Below are positions 16,271-25,541 of a DNA stretch of 64,000 bases, one piece after another. The stretch is from Bin127 sp965203505. Its GTDB lineage: Bacteria; Chloroflexota; Dehalococcoidia; Lucifugimonadales; Lucifugimonadaceae. Under the pieces are notes generated by a model. The model saw nothing but the letters and a program-made list of their open reading frames with translations, made no database searches and was not told the DNA's origin. Numbering within the stretch: position 1 is the first letter of the stretch; each line of letters begins with the position of its first letter. A program made the translations under genes and the position numbers. Location: positions 1,922,001 through 1,986,000 of the forward strand of contig OZ241880.1 of assembly GCA_965203505.1 (NCBI GenBank), written 5' to 3'.

Positions 16271-16299
16271 AAGGGGTGGCAATCAGATTGCCACCCCTT
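16271..16299 (-). terminator. strong hairpin between pstS and pstC (terminator or attenuator)
   Basis: A 13-base perfect stem (AAGGGGTGGCAAT with its complement) around a 3-base loop lies 14 bases after the PstS stop on the transcribed strand. It is followed by CAGTTTGAAAC, weak in T, so some read-through is likely. Such a hairpin lets the binding protein be made in excess over the permeases. Confidence 0.65.
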
Positions 16300-16312
16300 C
16301 TATTGATCAGCC

Positions 16313-19294
16313 TCAGCGGCTTACCTTTGCCTGCTCCGCCGATTTTGCAACCAGCGCTAGGCCTTCGTCGTACAAATGCTGCGGCAGACCGACGTAGCCG
16401 ACACTCGCGGCCAATTCCGCGGCGTTGCGGAGGTAGAAATCAACGAATGCCTGCACTTCCTCCCGCGCCAGCGCATCGACATTCACGTAGATGTAGAGCG
16501 GGCGGCTGAGCGGCGAGTAGCTTCCGTCGTTGATCGTCGTCTCGTTCGGCTCGATACAGCCAGCACCACCGTCGACGCCGACGAGTTTCAACTTGTCTGC
16601 ATTCGAGATGTAGTAGGCATAGCCGAAGTAACCGAGTGCACCTCGATCACCTGCGATCCCCTGCACCAGCACGTTGTCGTCCACCGCCGGGAAGAAATCA
16701 TGGCGGATAACACCGGTGTCGCCGTTTATCTCCTCGGTGAAGTAGTCGAACGTACCCGAATCTGCATCCGGCCCGTACAAAACGATTTCCTGGTTCGGGA
16801 AACTCGAATCGACCTGGTTCCAGTTAGTGATTTCGCTTTCCGGCTTCCAGATCGCGTTCAACTGTTCGGTCGAGAGACACGTGGTCCAATCGTTGCCGGG
16901 GTTGACCAGAACCGACAGGCCGTCGTACGCGACCGTCAGTTCGATGAATTCAATGCCGTTTTCAGCAGCGGCCTCGCGTTCGGAGTCCTTGATAGGCCGA
17001 GATGCGTCGGAGATCACAGTTTCGCCAGACGCGAACTTCTTGAAGCCACCGCCCGTGCCAGAGATCCCGACCGGGATCTGAACGTTCGGGTGTTCCTTGC
17101 GGAAGTCCTCGGCTGCGGCAACCGAAACCGGGTATACCGTTGACGAACCATCGATGACGATTTCACCTGACAGCGGTCCAGATGGCACGAACGGCCCGGG
17201 TGCCATCATCTTGTCTTCCATCATCACCGCCTCTTTGACATCCGGAACCGGGTTGTTGAGCAACGCCAGCCCAGCGTCGTATAGGGGTTGCGGCAAGCCG
17301 ACATAGCCTACGCTGGCGGCCAGATCAGCGGCGTTTCGGAGGTAAAAGTCAACGAATGCTTTGACCTCTTCCCGTTGGAGGGAGTCGATGCTGACGTAGA
17401 TGAACAACGGTCGGCTCAACGGGCTGTAGTCGCCGTTGTTGATCGTCTCTTCACTGGGTTCGATACAGCCATCGCCTGAATCAACGCCGACGAGCTTCAA
17501 CTTGTCTGCGTTGGCGATGTAGTAGGCATAACCGAAGTAACCGAGTGCGCCCCGGTCGCCTGCGATGCCTTGCACGAGAACGTTGTCATCCACCGCCGGG
17601 AAGAAGTCGTCCCGGATGATGCCGGTGTCGCCGTTAATCTCTTCCGTGAAGTAGTCAAACGTGCCGGAGTCCGCGTCGGGTCCGTAAAGCACGATCTCCT
17701 GGTTTGGGAAATCAGATCGAATCTGGTTCCAGTTCGAGATTTCACTGTCAGGCTTCCAGATTTCGTGCAGTTCATCGGTCGTCAAGCAGGTGGCCCAGCT
17801 GTTGTCCGGGTTCACGAGGACTGACAGCCCATCGTAGGCGACCGTGAGTTCGATGAAGTCGACTCCGTTCGCGGCGGCGTTTTCGCGTTCCGAATCCTTG
17901 ATCGGTCGAGATGCGTCTGAAATTACCGTCTCGCCAACTGCGAATTTCTTGAAGCCGCCACCCGTGCCAGAGATTCCGACGGGGATCTGCACGCTAGGGT
18001 GTTCCTTGCGGAAATCTTCCGCGGCGGCCACTGTAACCGGGTAAACGGTCGAAGAACCGTCGATCAAGATTTCGCCACCGAGGGTTGTCAAGATTTGCGG
18101 TGCTTCAGGTACGACGATTTTCACATCGGGTACCGGGTTGGCGACCTTAGCTTCCATCTGGTCGTAAAGTGGTTGCGGCAAACCGACGTAACCGACGCTG
18201 GCTGCGAGGTCAGCGGCGTTCTCGAGGTAGAAGTCAATGAATGCTCGAACTTCTGGTCGGCTGAGTGACGGGATGTTGACGTAGATGTAGAGCGGACGAC
18301 TCAACGGGCTGTAGGTGCCGTTGTTGATCGTCTCTTCGTTGGGTTCGATACAACCATCGCCGCCGTCGACACCCACGAGCTTGAGCTTGTCGGTGTTCGC
18401 AACGTAGTAGGCGTAACCGAAGTAACCAAGCGCGCCCTTGTCGCCAGCAATGCCCTGCACCAACACGTTGTCGTCAACCGCCGGGAAGAAGTCGTCACGG
18501 ATCACTCCGGTGTCGCCGTTGATCTCTTCGGTGAAGTAGTCGAACGTTCCAGAATCGGCGTCCGGACCGTAGAGGACGATGTCTCGGTCTGGGAAACTGG
18601 GATCGACCTGATTCCAGTTGGATATTTCGCTGTCGGGCTTCCAGATCGCATTCAATTGTTCGGTGGTCAGGCAGCTGGCCCAGTCGTTGTCAGGGTTGAC
18701 CAAAACTGACAGGCCGTCGTATGCAACCGTCAACTCGATGAACGTAATCCCGTGCTCTGCGGCGAGTTCGCGTTCGGAATCCTTAATCGGGCGGGACGCG
18801 TCGGAAATGACCGTCTCGCCTTTGGAGAACTTTTTGAAGCCGCCGCCGGTACCTGATATGCCCACCGGGATCTGAACTTGGGGGTGTTCCTTGCGGAAAT
18901 CCTCGGCGGCGGCAACAGTTACGGGGTAAACAGTGGATGAACCGTCGATCAGGATCTCGCCAGTCAACGGGCCTTCAACTGCGGGAGCGGGTGCATCGCC
19001 TGCACGAGCGGTTGCTGCTTTTGCTGCGGCTTCTCCAGGTGCGGCGGTCGCGCCGGCCACCGGAGCGTCGCCTTTTCGCGCGGTTGCGGCTGGTGCGGCG
19101 GTTGCGGCGGCCCTTGCCTCTTCCGCGGCTTCTGCTGGTACCGCGGTGGCTGCTGGTTCCGCTGTGGCCGCTGGCCTCGCGGTAGCTGGTGTTTCATCAC
19201 CGCTGCTGCAAGCGACGACCACCAGACTCGCTAGCAGGCCGATGATTAGAAGGCTCTTGGCACTCGCCATTTGCCTAACAAACGAATATTGCAT
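16313..19294 (-). CDS. pstS: PstS phosphate-binding lipoprotein with three tandem binding domains
   Basis: The 993-residue protein is about three times a normal PstS. After a signal peptide with lipobox VVVAC (Cys 29) and an Ala/Pro/Thr linker to residue 110 come three near-identical binding domains, at about 112-395, 407-690 and 711-993. Each has the phosphate-binding set: GSSTVYP, ISDASRPIKDSE and GPDADSGTFDYF. The domains are joined by short linkers, the last one Met-rich (MMEDKMMAPGPF). The three copies differ at scattered sites, so none is decayed. As a lipoprotein it would present three sites to the PstCA permease. Genes for the sensor kinase and regulator lie directly upstream. An alternative start at residue 9 is possible. 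Confidence 0.92.
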   Translation of the reverse strand: MQYSFVRQMASAKSLLIIGLLASLVVVACSSGDETPATARPAATAEPAATAVPAEAAEEARAAATAAPAATARKGDAPVAGATAAPGEAAAKAATARAGDAPAPAVEGPLTGEILIDGSSTVYPVTVAAAEDFRKEHPQVQIPVGISGTGGGFKKFSKGETVISDASRPIKDSERELAAEHGITFIELTVAYDGLSVLVNPDNDWASCLTTEQLNAIWKPDSEISNWNQVDPSFPDRDIVLYGPDADSGTFDYFTEEINGDTGVIRDDFFPAVDDNVLVQGIAGDKGALGYFGYAYYVANTDKLKLVGVDGGDGCIEPNEETINNGTYSPLSRPLYIYVNIPSLSRPEVRAFIDFYLENAADLAASVGYVGLPQPLYDQMEAKVANPVPDVKIVVPEAPQILTTLGGEILIDGSSTVYPVTVAAAEDFRKEHPSVQIPVGISGTGGGFKKFAVGETVISDASRPIKDSERENAAANGVDFIELTVAYDGLSVLVNPDNSWATCLTTDELHEIWKPDSEISNWNQIRSDFPNQEIVLYGPDADSGTFDYFTEEINGDTGIIRDDFFPAVDDNVLVQGIAGDRGALGYFGYAYYIANADKLKLVGVDSGDGCIEPSEETINNGDYSPLSRPLFIYVSIDSLQREEVKAFVDFYLRNAADLAASVGYVGLPQPLYDAGLALLNNPVPDVKEAVMMEDKMMAPGPFVPSGPLSGEIVIDGSSTVYPVSVAAAEDFRKEHPNVQIPVGISGTGGGFKKFASGETVISDASRPIKDSEREAAAENGIEFIELTVAYDGLSVLVNPGNDWTTCLSTEQLNAIWKPESEITNWNQVDSSFPNQEIVLYGPDADSGTFDYFTEEINGDTGVIRHDFFPAVDDNVLVQGIAGDRGALGYFGYAYYISNADKLKLVGVDGGAGCIEPNETTINDGSYSPLSRPLYIYVNVDALAREEVQAFVDFYLRNAAELAASVGYVGLPQHLYDEGLALVAKSAEQAKVSR

Positions 19295-19401
19295 CGGGTC
19301 TCAGATCTCCTGATATCGTTTTTTTCTTCAACGAGAAGGGAAGGTTCGATTCCCTCCGAAGAATCAAGATGCAACATCAACTTTTACTTTGATTTACATA
19401 C

Positions 19402-19419
19402 CGGACCGAAATCGGTCCG
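19402..19419. other. palindromic hairpin between phoR and pstS
   Basis: CGGACCGA and TCGGTCCG form a perfect stem with a two-base loop, 12 bases after the kinase stop. No T-run follows, so it could be a protein-binding palindrome as well as an RNA hairpin. The pstS promoter must lie in the rest of this 136-base gap or upstream. Confidence 0.4.
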
Positions 19420-19430
19420 ACATGCCGCGT

Positions 19431-20795
19431 TCACGCGATGGGCAATCGGATCGAAAAACGTGAACCTTCACCGAGAGTGCTTGTCGCTTCAACACTGCCG
19501 CCATGCAACTCGACGATGTTTTTCGTAATCGCTAGCCCCAATCCGAAACCAGTCCGGTCACCTGAGGTGCGTGGTGATTTGTAAAAGCGTTCGAAAATAT
19601 GCGGCAGTTCCTCGGGGTCGATGCCCTCGCCGGTGTCCTCAACATCGAAGACCACTGATCCGTCATCGAGTCGACAAGAGAGCTTTACTGATCCTCCTGG
19701 AGACGTGAACTTTTGAGCGTTGACCAAAACGTTTCCCAATGCGCGTTCGATCTTCGGGATGTCGACCAAGAAGTCCGGTAAGTCGCGACATACGTCGATC
19801 AAGATTTCGTGATCTGGTCGATCACCCACAGGTCCGTGACTCGCGACTACAGCGTTGATGAGATCCTCTGGCGAAACCTCCGTTTTTTGCATCGCCATGC
19901 GCCCCGTCTCGAGCAGAGTCAGGTCCATCAACTCGGTGACCAGGTCCGCCATGCGTCGCGCCCCGCCATCGATGCGCTCCAGAAACTGCTCTGTTATTTC
20001 GGGAGGCAGTTGTTCTCCCAGTTTCAAAGTCTCGACCGACGCTTGAATGGACGCTATCGGTGTCCTCAACTCGTGCGATGCGTTGGCGACGAATTCTCGC
20101 ATCGCAACACCTTGTCGAATCTCTTCAGTCCGTTCCGTGATGATCGCAACCGATCGTCCGAGACCTGAATCTTCTGGCGGTAATCCTCTTGCAACTACCT
20201 CAAAATGACGATGCTGATCGAAAATCTCAACAATTCTCCGCACTGTTTCCCCAGTGGTCGCGCTGATCGTCACCGCTTCGTTTATCTCGAAGATGTTTAC
20301 CTTTGACGCCAAAGGAGTCAACGGGTACTCGGTGTCTTCGATCTCAAATCCCAGCATCTCGCAGGCGGCGGCATTAGCGTACTGCAACAACCCCTCAGCA
20401 TCTACCACCAGTATTCCGGCAGTTAACCCGCTGAGGATCGTCTCGTGGTAGCGCCGGTTCCGCCGGGATTCAGTGAGCGTCTGTTCGACGTTGTCCGCCA
20501 ATCGATTGACAGCGTGCGCGATGCGTTGTTGTTCACGCGGCCCTTCAACTGGAAGACGGTGCCGGCGATCGATCGCACGGGTCCGAAGGATGCCGACAGC
20601 AGTTCGCAGGAAGTATCTTGTCTGACGTCTGCCCAGCATCCAGACCATCGCTACCGCTATCAGCGAGCCGACGCCCAGCGACCAAAATCCAACGAATGGG
20701 TACAAGGCCGACCCGGCGATCAGAGGTAATGCTGTGACCGCTGTGAAACGCCACTTAAGCGGTACGGGATCTAAGATGCGACCAAGATCCGGCAT
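19431..20795 (-). CDS. phoR: PhoR-like sensor histidine kinase
   Basis: The 454-residue kinase has two N-terminal membrane helices (about 19-38 and 38-56), a PAS-like domain from about residue 118 (ETILSGLTAGILVVDAEGLLQYANAAA), the HisKA motif ANASHELRTPIAS with the phosphate-accepting H241, and an ATP-binding domain with NVLVNAQKF, DTGEGID and GFGLGLAI. This order is that of PhoR, which senses the state of the Pst transporter and phosphorylates PhoB. It starts three bases after the regulator gene, and the phosphate transporter genes follow, which supports the assignment. Confidence 0.88.
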   Translation of the reverse strand: MPDLGRILDPVPLKWRFTAVTALPLIAGSALYPFVGFWSLGVGSLIAVAMVWMLGRRQTRYFLRTAVGILRTRAIDRRHRLPVEGPREQQRIAHAVNRLADNVEQTLTESRRNRRYHETILSGLTAGILVVDAEGLLQYANAAACEMLGFEIEDTEYPLTPLASKVNIFEINEAVTISATTGETVRRIVEIFDQHRHFEVVARGLPPEDSGLGRSVAIITERTEEIRQGVAMREFVANASHELRTPIASIQASVETLKLGEQLPPEITEQFLERIDGGARRMADLVTELMDLTLLETGRMAMQKTEVSPEDLINAVVASHGPVGDRPDHEILIDVCRDLPDFLVDIPKIERALGNVLVNAQKFTSPGGSVKLSCRLDDGSVVFDVEDTGEGIDPEELPHIFERFYKSPRTSGDRTGFGLGLAITKNIVELHGGSVEATSTLGEGSRFSIRLPIA

Positions 20796-20798
20796 CGT

Positions 20799-21524
20799 TC
20801 ATAGGACGAAACGATATCCAACGCCCCGCACGGTCACCAATCGCTCCGGCTTGGCTGGATCGACCTCTAGCTTCCGGCGCAGCAGCGAGACGTGGACATC
20901 GATCGTTCGCGATCCGCCTGGATGTTCGTCGCCCCACACTCCTTCAAGCAACTGCGCGCGTGAAAACACTCTGCCCGGTCGCGAAGCGAGGTGGACAAGC
21001 AGATCGAACTCCTTGGTTCGCAGGTTAAGGTCATATCCGTCCAACACCGCAGTTCTGCGCACCAGATCGATCTCAAGGTCGCCGACTTCGATAACATGCC
21101 CGTTCTTGCCGGTGTTCGCCAACGCTGCGCCCGCCAACATGTTCGCTCGGCGTAATTGGGACTCGATCCTTGCCATCAATTCACGCACGCTGAAAGGTTT
21201 CGTCACATAGTCGTCAGCTCCGCTTTGCAACCCGTCGACCCGTTGCTGTTCCTCGTGCCAAGCCGTCAACATGATGATGGGCACGGTGTCGCCCGCGTCT
21301 CGGAGGGCTTTGCAGACCTGCATGCCCCCCATCACGGGCAATGACAGGTCTAGAACGATCAAATCGACATCGTTTGATCTGCGAATATCGAGTGCCGTCG
21401 CGCCGTCGGTCGCCGTCAACGCGTGATATCCAGCGGTCTCGAGATTGAACTCCAAAGTGGCTAACAAGGCCGGATCGTCCTCGACCACTAAGATCGTTTT
21501 TCGAGCAGGTTGCGTTGACTTCAC
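20799..21524 (-). CDS. phoB: PhoB/PhoP-like response regulator (OmpR family)
   Basis: The receiver domain has EDD at 15-17, phospho-acceptor D59 in IVLDLSLPVMGG, and the conserved Thr and Lys (MLTAW, VTKPF). The C-terminal winged helix is of OmpR type (RTKEFDLLVHLASRPGRVFSRAQLLEGVWG, then SRTIDVHVSLLRRKLEVD and VRGVGYRF). It would bind pho boxes and switch on phosphate uptake. The GTG start at 21524 follows AGGAAAAG. It is the first gene of the operon with the kinase. Confidence 0.9.
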   Translation of the reverse strand: MKSTQPARKTILVVEDDPALLATLEFNLETAGYHALTATDGATALDIRRSNDVDLIVLDLSLPVMGGMQVCKALRDAGDTVPIIMLTAWHEEQQRVDGLQSGADDYVTKPFSVRELMARIESQLRRANMLAGAALANTGKNGHVIEVGDLEIDLVRRTAVLDGYDLNLRTKEFDLLVHLASRPGRVFSRAQLLEGVWGDEHPGGSRTIDVHVSLLRRKLEVDPAKPERLVTVRGVGYRFVL

Positions 21525-21540
21525 TTACTTTTCCTGTTCG

Positions 21541-22608
21541 CTAAACCTTTTCGATCACTCCAGATTTGGCCGACCTGTAACCAGCATCGATCATCTCGAT
21601 CGCCCGCATCCCGGCCCAACCGGGAGCATAGTTGATGACGTCTTTGCCTGCGACGATGTCAGTAAAATTGTCCGCCGGTCCACCGCCGTAGTATTCACCT
21701 GCATCTGCGTCTACGTCAACGATGATGTGATCACCGTCATGCCGTTGCACTTCGAGTCTCGCCCGATCGATGTCGAGCACGAAAGCACCTTCGTCGCCGA
21801 AGACCCGGATGTCGAGCTGGAAAGTCTGGTCCTGTGGCAACGCACCAGCGCCCGAGAAGGATCCTATCGCCCCTCCTTCGAAACCGACCGTAAAAGCGTT
21901 GTAAAGCTCGACTTTCGCGGTGGGCGCCGAGTTCATGGCGTAGACGGTTTCCGGTTTCAAACCGGTCAACCAGTAGGCCATGCCCGCAGAGTGCGTCATT
22001 TGTGCCAGGGCGTATCCACCGCCGGCGACTACTGGATCTGCCCATGTATCGGCACCCGGTTCAAACATGTTTTCGCCTGCACCTCCTCCGGTGGCAAGGA
22101 ACTGCTTGCCCTCCAGCAAGCTTCGCACCGGAGATGCCATGTGGCACATCACGTATTCGATGTTTCCCACGGGTTGCGCGTCCATGATCTGTTTGGCGCG
22201 TTGGATATATGGCGCGTAGTGCCAGCCATGCGGGATCACGATCTGAACGCCTTGTTTTTCGGCCTCCGCAACGAGCGCTCTAGCGTCTGCCGCGTTTGTA
22301 GTAAGGGGTTTCTCACACATCACATGCAAACCACGTTGCAAGGCCGCCATCGCGTGCTCGAAGTGCAGCGAGTGAGGCGTGGCGACTACGATGCCGTCCA
22401 GCCCTTCGATCTCAAGAAGCTCTTCGTAGCTCTCGGTTGCGTGCACGAATCCGAACGCGTCTTTGACCATTTGCAACTCGTCGGCACCGAGTCTGCATAC
22501 CGCCGTCATTTCCACGTCTTCACGATCTGCGAACACCGGCATGTGGTTGGCAGTAGCCCACCAGCCAGCTCCGATAAATCCGATTTGTACTGTTCCGTCG
22601 GGTTTCAT
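21541..22608 (-). CDS. Gfo/Idh/MocA family oxidoreductase
   Basis: An N-terminal Rossmann fold (VQIGFIGAGWWATANHMPVF) binds NAD(P). The middle shows the family motif CEKPLTTNAADARALV with the catalytic-region Lys of EKP, and the C-terminal half is the substrate domain (GGAIGSFSGAGALPQDQTF). The family oxidises or reduces sugars and inositols; the substrate is unknown. I chose ATG at 22608 because AAAGGG lies nine bases upstream; a GTG three codons earlier is also open. It ends 17 bases before the PhoB-like gene begins on the same strand. Confidence 0.88.
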   Translation of the reverse strand: MKPDGTVQIGFIGAGWWATANHMPVFADREDVEMTAVCRLGADELQMVKDAFGFVHATESYEELLEIEGLDGIVVATPHSLHFEHAMAALQRGLHVMCEKPLTTNAADARALVAEAEKQGVQIVIPHGWHYAPYIQRAKQIMDAQPVGNIEYVMCHMASPVRSLLEGKQFLATGGGAGENMFEPGADTWADPVVAGGGYALAQMTHSAGMAYWLTGLKPETVYAMNSAPTAKVELYNAFTVGFEGGAIGSFSGAGALPQDQTFQLDIRVFGDEGAFVLDIDRARLEVQRHDGDHIIVDVDADAGEYYGGGPADNFTDIVAGKDVINYAPGWAGMRAIEMIDAGYRSAKSGVIEKV

Positions 22609-22736
22609 CGCACGCACCCTTTACGAAGTTATTGACCTCGAGTTAACCCGAGTCAACAATCCCATGTAGCAAAATAGACCTTTGGCGGCTAATTGTAAGC
22701 GAACCGGACCCTCGGGCCGATTGGATACCCTTCGAC

Positions 22737-23336
22737 ATGGAACTCTGGCTGGTAAGACACGGCGACACGATCGTAGAGGAGGATGGCCTCTACCTTCCTC
22801 GCAACGGACTGACGGATTTGGGCTTGGAGCAAGCTAAATCGGTAGCGAAAGTCCTATCCAAAACCTCGTTCGATGTCTGTTACTCTAGCGCGCTCCTTAG
22901 GGCGGTTCAAACCGCCGAGGTTTTCGCGGAGTTGACAGCGAGTCGAATCACGCAGATTGAAGAACTCAACGAGATTGAGGTCGGTAGCCTCGAAGAGGCA
23001 CCCGCGGAGTTTAAGAAGAAAGTCGTCAATCACCAGGTTTCGCTGGACTTTTCTGAATTTGGGGGAGAAAACCCTGACGAATTTTCAACGCGCATCGTCA
23101 GCGGGTTCAAGAAGCTAATCGCAGACGCTGAGTCGAAGGACGCGGCTCGAATAGTTGGATTTTTGCACGGCGGCACAATCGGAGCGATTTTGGATCATAT
23201 CGCCGATCGTGATTTCAATTACCGAAGACGTCCGAGGATGCCAAACTGCTCATACACGATCGTGAGCAAGAAATCAGACCGTGAGTGGTCGGAGTGGCAA
23301 GGGTGGTGCAGCAACCACCTTGCCGCAATTACCTGA
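22737..23336 (+). CDS. histidine phosphatase family protein
   Basis: The catalytic RHG motif is at LWLVRHGDT near the N-terminus, with YSSALLRAVQTAEVF providing the second Arg. The catalytic acid (E in EELNEIEVGSLEE) and second His (GFLHGGTIGAILDHI) follow. The 199-residue length fits phosphoglycerate-mutase-like phosphatases acting on small phosphorylated molecules. The protein is cytoplasmic and the substrate cannot be read from sequence. It converges on the zinc-ribbon gene 12 bases away. Confidence 0.87.
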   Translation: MELWLVRHGDTIVEEDGLYLPRNGLTDLGLEQAKSVAKVLSKTSFDVCYSSALLRAVQTAEVFAELTASRITQIEELNEIEVGSLEEAPAEFKKKVVNHQVSLDFSEFGGENPDEFSTRIVSGFKKLIADAESKDAARIVGFLHGGTIGAILDHIADRDFNYRRRPRMPNCSYTIVSKKSDREWSEWQGWCSNHLAAIT

Positions 23337-23348
23337 AGACCTCTTGGC

Positions 23349-23606
23349 TCAGACGGCCACGGGCATCTGTTTGTTCACGCATTCTTGCTGCGCCAGTTCG
23401 CCGTTTGCGCATTCGCAAGATCGACAGTAGATGACCGGAGTTTGATTGCTCATGTCGATCGCTATGCTGGGAGTCTCGCAATGTGGGCACTGTGTGACCA
23501 TCGTCGCTCCACACGTGATGCACGTGAAATAGGTGCTGTATGCGTCGGATTGCAACCGCATCATCCCGCGGTTGCACTTCATGCATACGTTTTTCGACAT
23601 CAACAT
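23349..23606 (-). CDS. small zinc-ribbon protein, 85 aa
   Basis: Four Cys pairs are spaced through the chain: CMKC (8-11), CITC, CPHC and CRSC, plus single Cys nearby. This makes two zinc ribbons likely. AAGGAGT lies just before the ATG at 23606. There is no recognisable catalytic part. Small zinc-ribbon proteins bind nucleic acid or other proteins; which applies here is unknown. A shorter frame on the same strand (23329-23586) is out of frame and rejected. Confidence 0.68.
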   Translation of the reverse strand: MLMSKNVCMKCNRGMMRLQSDAYSTYFTCITCGATMVTQCPHCETPSIAIDMSNQTPVIYCRSCECANGELAQQECVNKQMPVAV

Positions 23607-23738
23607 CGGCCCACTCCTTAATCGGAATCAGTGACCGTAATACGCAATGCGTCGAATGCTAAGGAATCGGATGTACGCGTTTCAACGGAGTAAAACGCGT
23701 TTTCCAGCGCGATTGAAGAATGGGAATCGAGGGGGAGG

Positions 23739-25397
23739 CTAGTCGAGCAGACCGGTCTGCGGCTTCGTCCACGGTGCCCGCGCCGACCACGCTTTGGGTC
23801 TCGGCAACCGACCGAGTTGGACTTCTACGATGCTCGGCGCATCTGCATCGATCGCCGCGCGTATAGCTGTGGTCAACTCCTCTGGGCTCGTGGCCAAGAA
23901 TCCTTCGCCGCCGTACGCTTTAGCCATTGCTACGAAATCAGGATTGACGAAGTCGGCCTCATACGATCCGCCGAAATCTTGGTCGAGATCGCGAGCAACG
24001 TTTCCGTACGCCCCATCGTTGAAGACCACAGCAACCACGTTGATGCCGTATTTGACCGCGGTGGAAAGCTCGCCTGATGCGTACATGAAACCGCCATCGC
24101 CGACGATGCAGATCACCGGACGATCAGGGACGCCAACTTTGGCGCCAATCGCTGTCGGATACGCGTAACCGAGAGTTCCCATGTAACCCGAGTCGATGTA
24201 CGACCAAGGTTGATCGACCTCAAAGTGCTGCCTCGAGTAGTAACCGAGTTGTGTCATACCCCAGATGCCCGTAGCCTCATCGGGATACGCGTCCTGTATC
24301 GCCACCAACCACGGATACGCCGCGTCCTCGGTGCGATCCTTCTCGCGGTGGTCTTCAAGCGCTGCTTTGTCGAAAGCGTGTCGCTCAGCCATCTTCTCCG
24401 AGTCGCAGCCCTCGGATTCGAGCGTTTTGATCAGCTTCGACAGCGTCGCTTTGGCGTCGCCCTTCAGCTTCAGCTTGTTTGGATGCGGACGACTCAGGAT
24501 TGAGTCGTCTGGGTCGATGTGAATAACTTTGGACCCGGTTCCCGCGGGATTGCGGGGAGTAAATCGCGTCCCGATCGCGACTATTACTTCTGCACCATCG
24601 ATCATGTCCTTGATCGGACCTATTGCGCCGACCCAAGTACCGATACTGTTGGGGTGCGAATAAGGGATCACGCCCTTGCCACCAGCGGAGTTCACCACAG
24701 GAATCCCGGTCATCTCAGTGAGTTCTCTCAACTCGTCGAACGCGTCTGAACGAGCGACACCACCCCCAGCGAATATCACCGCCGATTTCGCGTTCAGGAT
24801 ATCTTTCGCCGCCTCTTCAATCCGCGAGTCATCGGATGTTTCACGTTCGCCCGGAGCACTCTCAAGCAAATCAACCTCTTCCCGCTCGACCATTCCTTCA
24901 GGCGGCATATCGATGAATGTTGGTCGTGGGCGACCAGACCTCATTTGTCGAAATGCCTCATTGACCGCGCCCGGCGCCTCGTGAGGACGCATAATCGACT
25001 TTCGATACTTCGTGATCGGCTTCATCAAGTCGGCTTGGTCCACGATTTCGTGCAGGCCGTCGAGGCCCTTGCCGATTTGAGCTCTCGGCACTTCGCCAGC
25101 CAATAGCAAGACCGGGGAGGAACGAGCGTATGCCGTCGCGATGCCAGAACCCGCGTTGTAAAGGCCAACGCCGGGCACGACTACGGCTACCGATGGTTTT
25201 CCAGTAGCCCTGGCGTAACCATCCGCCATGTGAGTGGTGGAAAACTCGTGCCGGGCAGTAATCATCCGTAATCCCGGTTCATCGCGGATGCCGGTGATCA
25301 GCCCGTACATCTGCACACCCGGCAATCCGAAAATGACCTCGATGCCCTCTCGAACCAGTGATTTCGCCAGCGCCTCGCCGCCAGATAGCTTTGCCAC
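23739..25397 (-). CDS. thiamine-pyrophosphate-dependent enzyme (acetolactate synthase-like)
   Basis: The N-terminal pyrimidine-binding domain opens with LSGGEALAKSLVREGIEVIF and contains the catalytic Glu in ARHEFSTTHMADGYARATG. The central domain and a C-terminal TPP-binding domain follow, with IVGDGGFMYASGELSTAVKY and N in VAVVFNDGAYGN. Members include acetolactate synthase large subunit, sulfopyruvate decarboxylase and benzoylformate decarboxylase; no small regulatory subunit gene lies nearby, so a catabolic decarboxylase or ligase is as likely as branched-chain synthesis. The GTG start at 25397 follows GGGAGAG; an earlier TTG at 25412 is possible. Confidence 0.87.
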   Translation of the reverse strand: MAKLSGGEALAKSLVREGIEVIFGLPGVQMYGLITGIRDEPGLRMITARHEFSTTHMADGYARATGKPSVAVVVPGVGLYNAGSGIATAYARSSPVLLLAGEVPRAQIGKGLDGLHEIVDQADLMKPITKYRKSIMRPHEAPGAVNEAFRQMRSGRPRPTFIDMPPEGMVEREEVDLLESAPGERETSDDSRIEEAAKDILNAKSAVIFAGGGVARSDAFDELRELTEMTGIPVVNSAGGKGVIPYSHPNSIGTWVGAIGPIKDMIDGAEVIVAIGTRFTPRNPAGTGSKVIHIDPDDSILSRPHPNKLKLKGDAKATLSKLIKTLESEGCDSEKMAERHAFDKAALEDHREKDRTEDAAYPWLVAIQDAYPDEATGIWGMTQLGYYSRQHFEVDQPWSYIDSGYMGTLGYAYPTAIGAKVGVPDRPVICIVGDGGFMYASGELSTAVKYGINVVAVVFNDGAYGNVARDLDQDFGGSYEADFVNPDFVAMAKAYGGEGFLATSPEELTTAIRAAIDADAPSIVEVQLGRLPRPKAWSARAPWTKPQTGLLD

Positions 25398-25541
25398 GAT
25401 CTTCTCTCCCAAGCTCTTGATTCAATCTACGACACGGTTTTTCGGGCTTGTTCAAATCGCGCCCGACTAACCGAATCGAAGCGTATGCAGGTTTAGTGGA
25501 TTATACGAACATCCACACGGACGGACGGACGCATCTAGTGC

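Noticed and set aside
16376..17143. Plus-strand frames opposite the pstS repeats
   Set aside because: They recur at each pstS repeat unit because the DNA repeats; the minus-strand protein is clearly the real one.
21445..22635. Long plus-strand open frame opposite the Gfo/Idh/MocA gene
   Set aside because: The minus-strand gene has clear Rossmann and EKP motifs; the plus-strand translation has no family pattern and comes from codon bias of the real gene.
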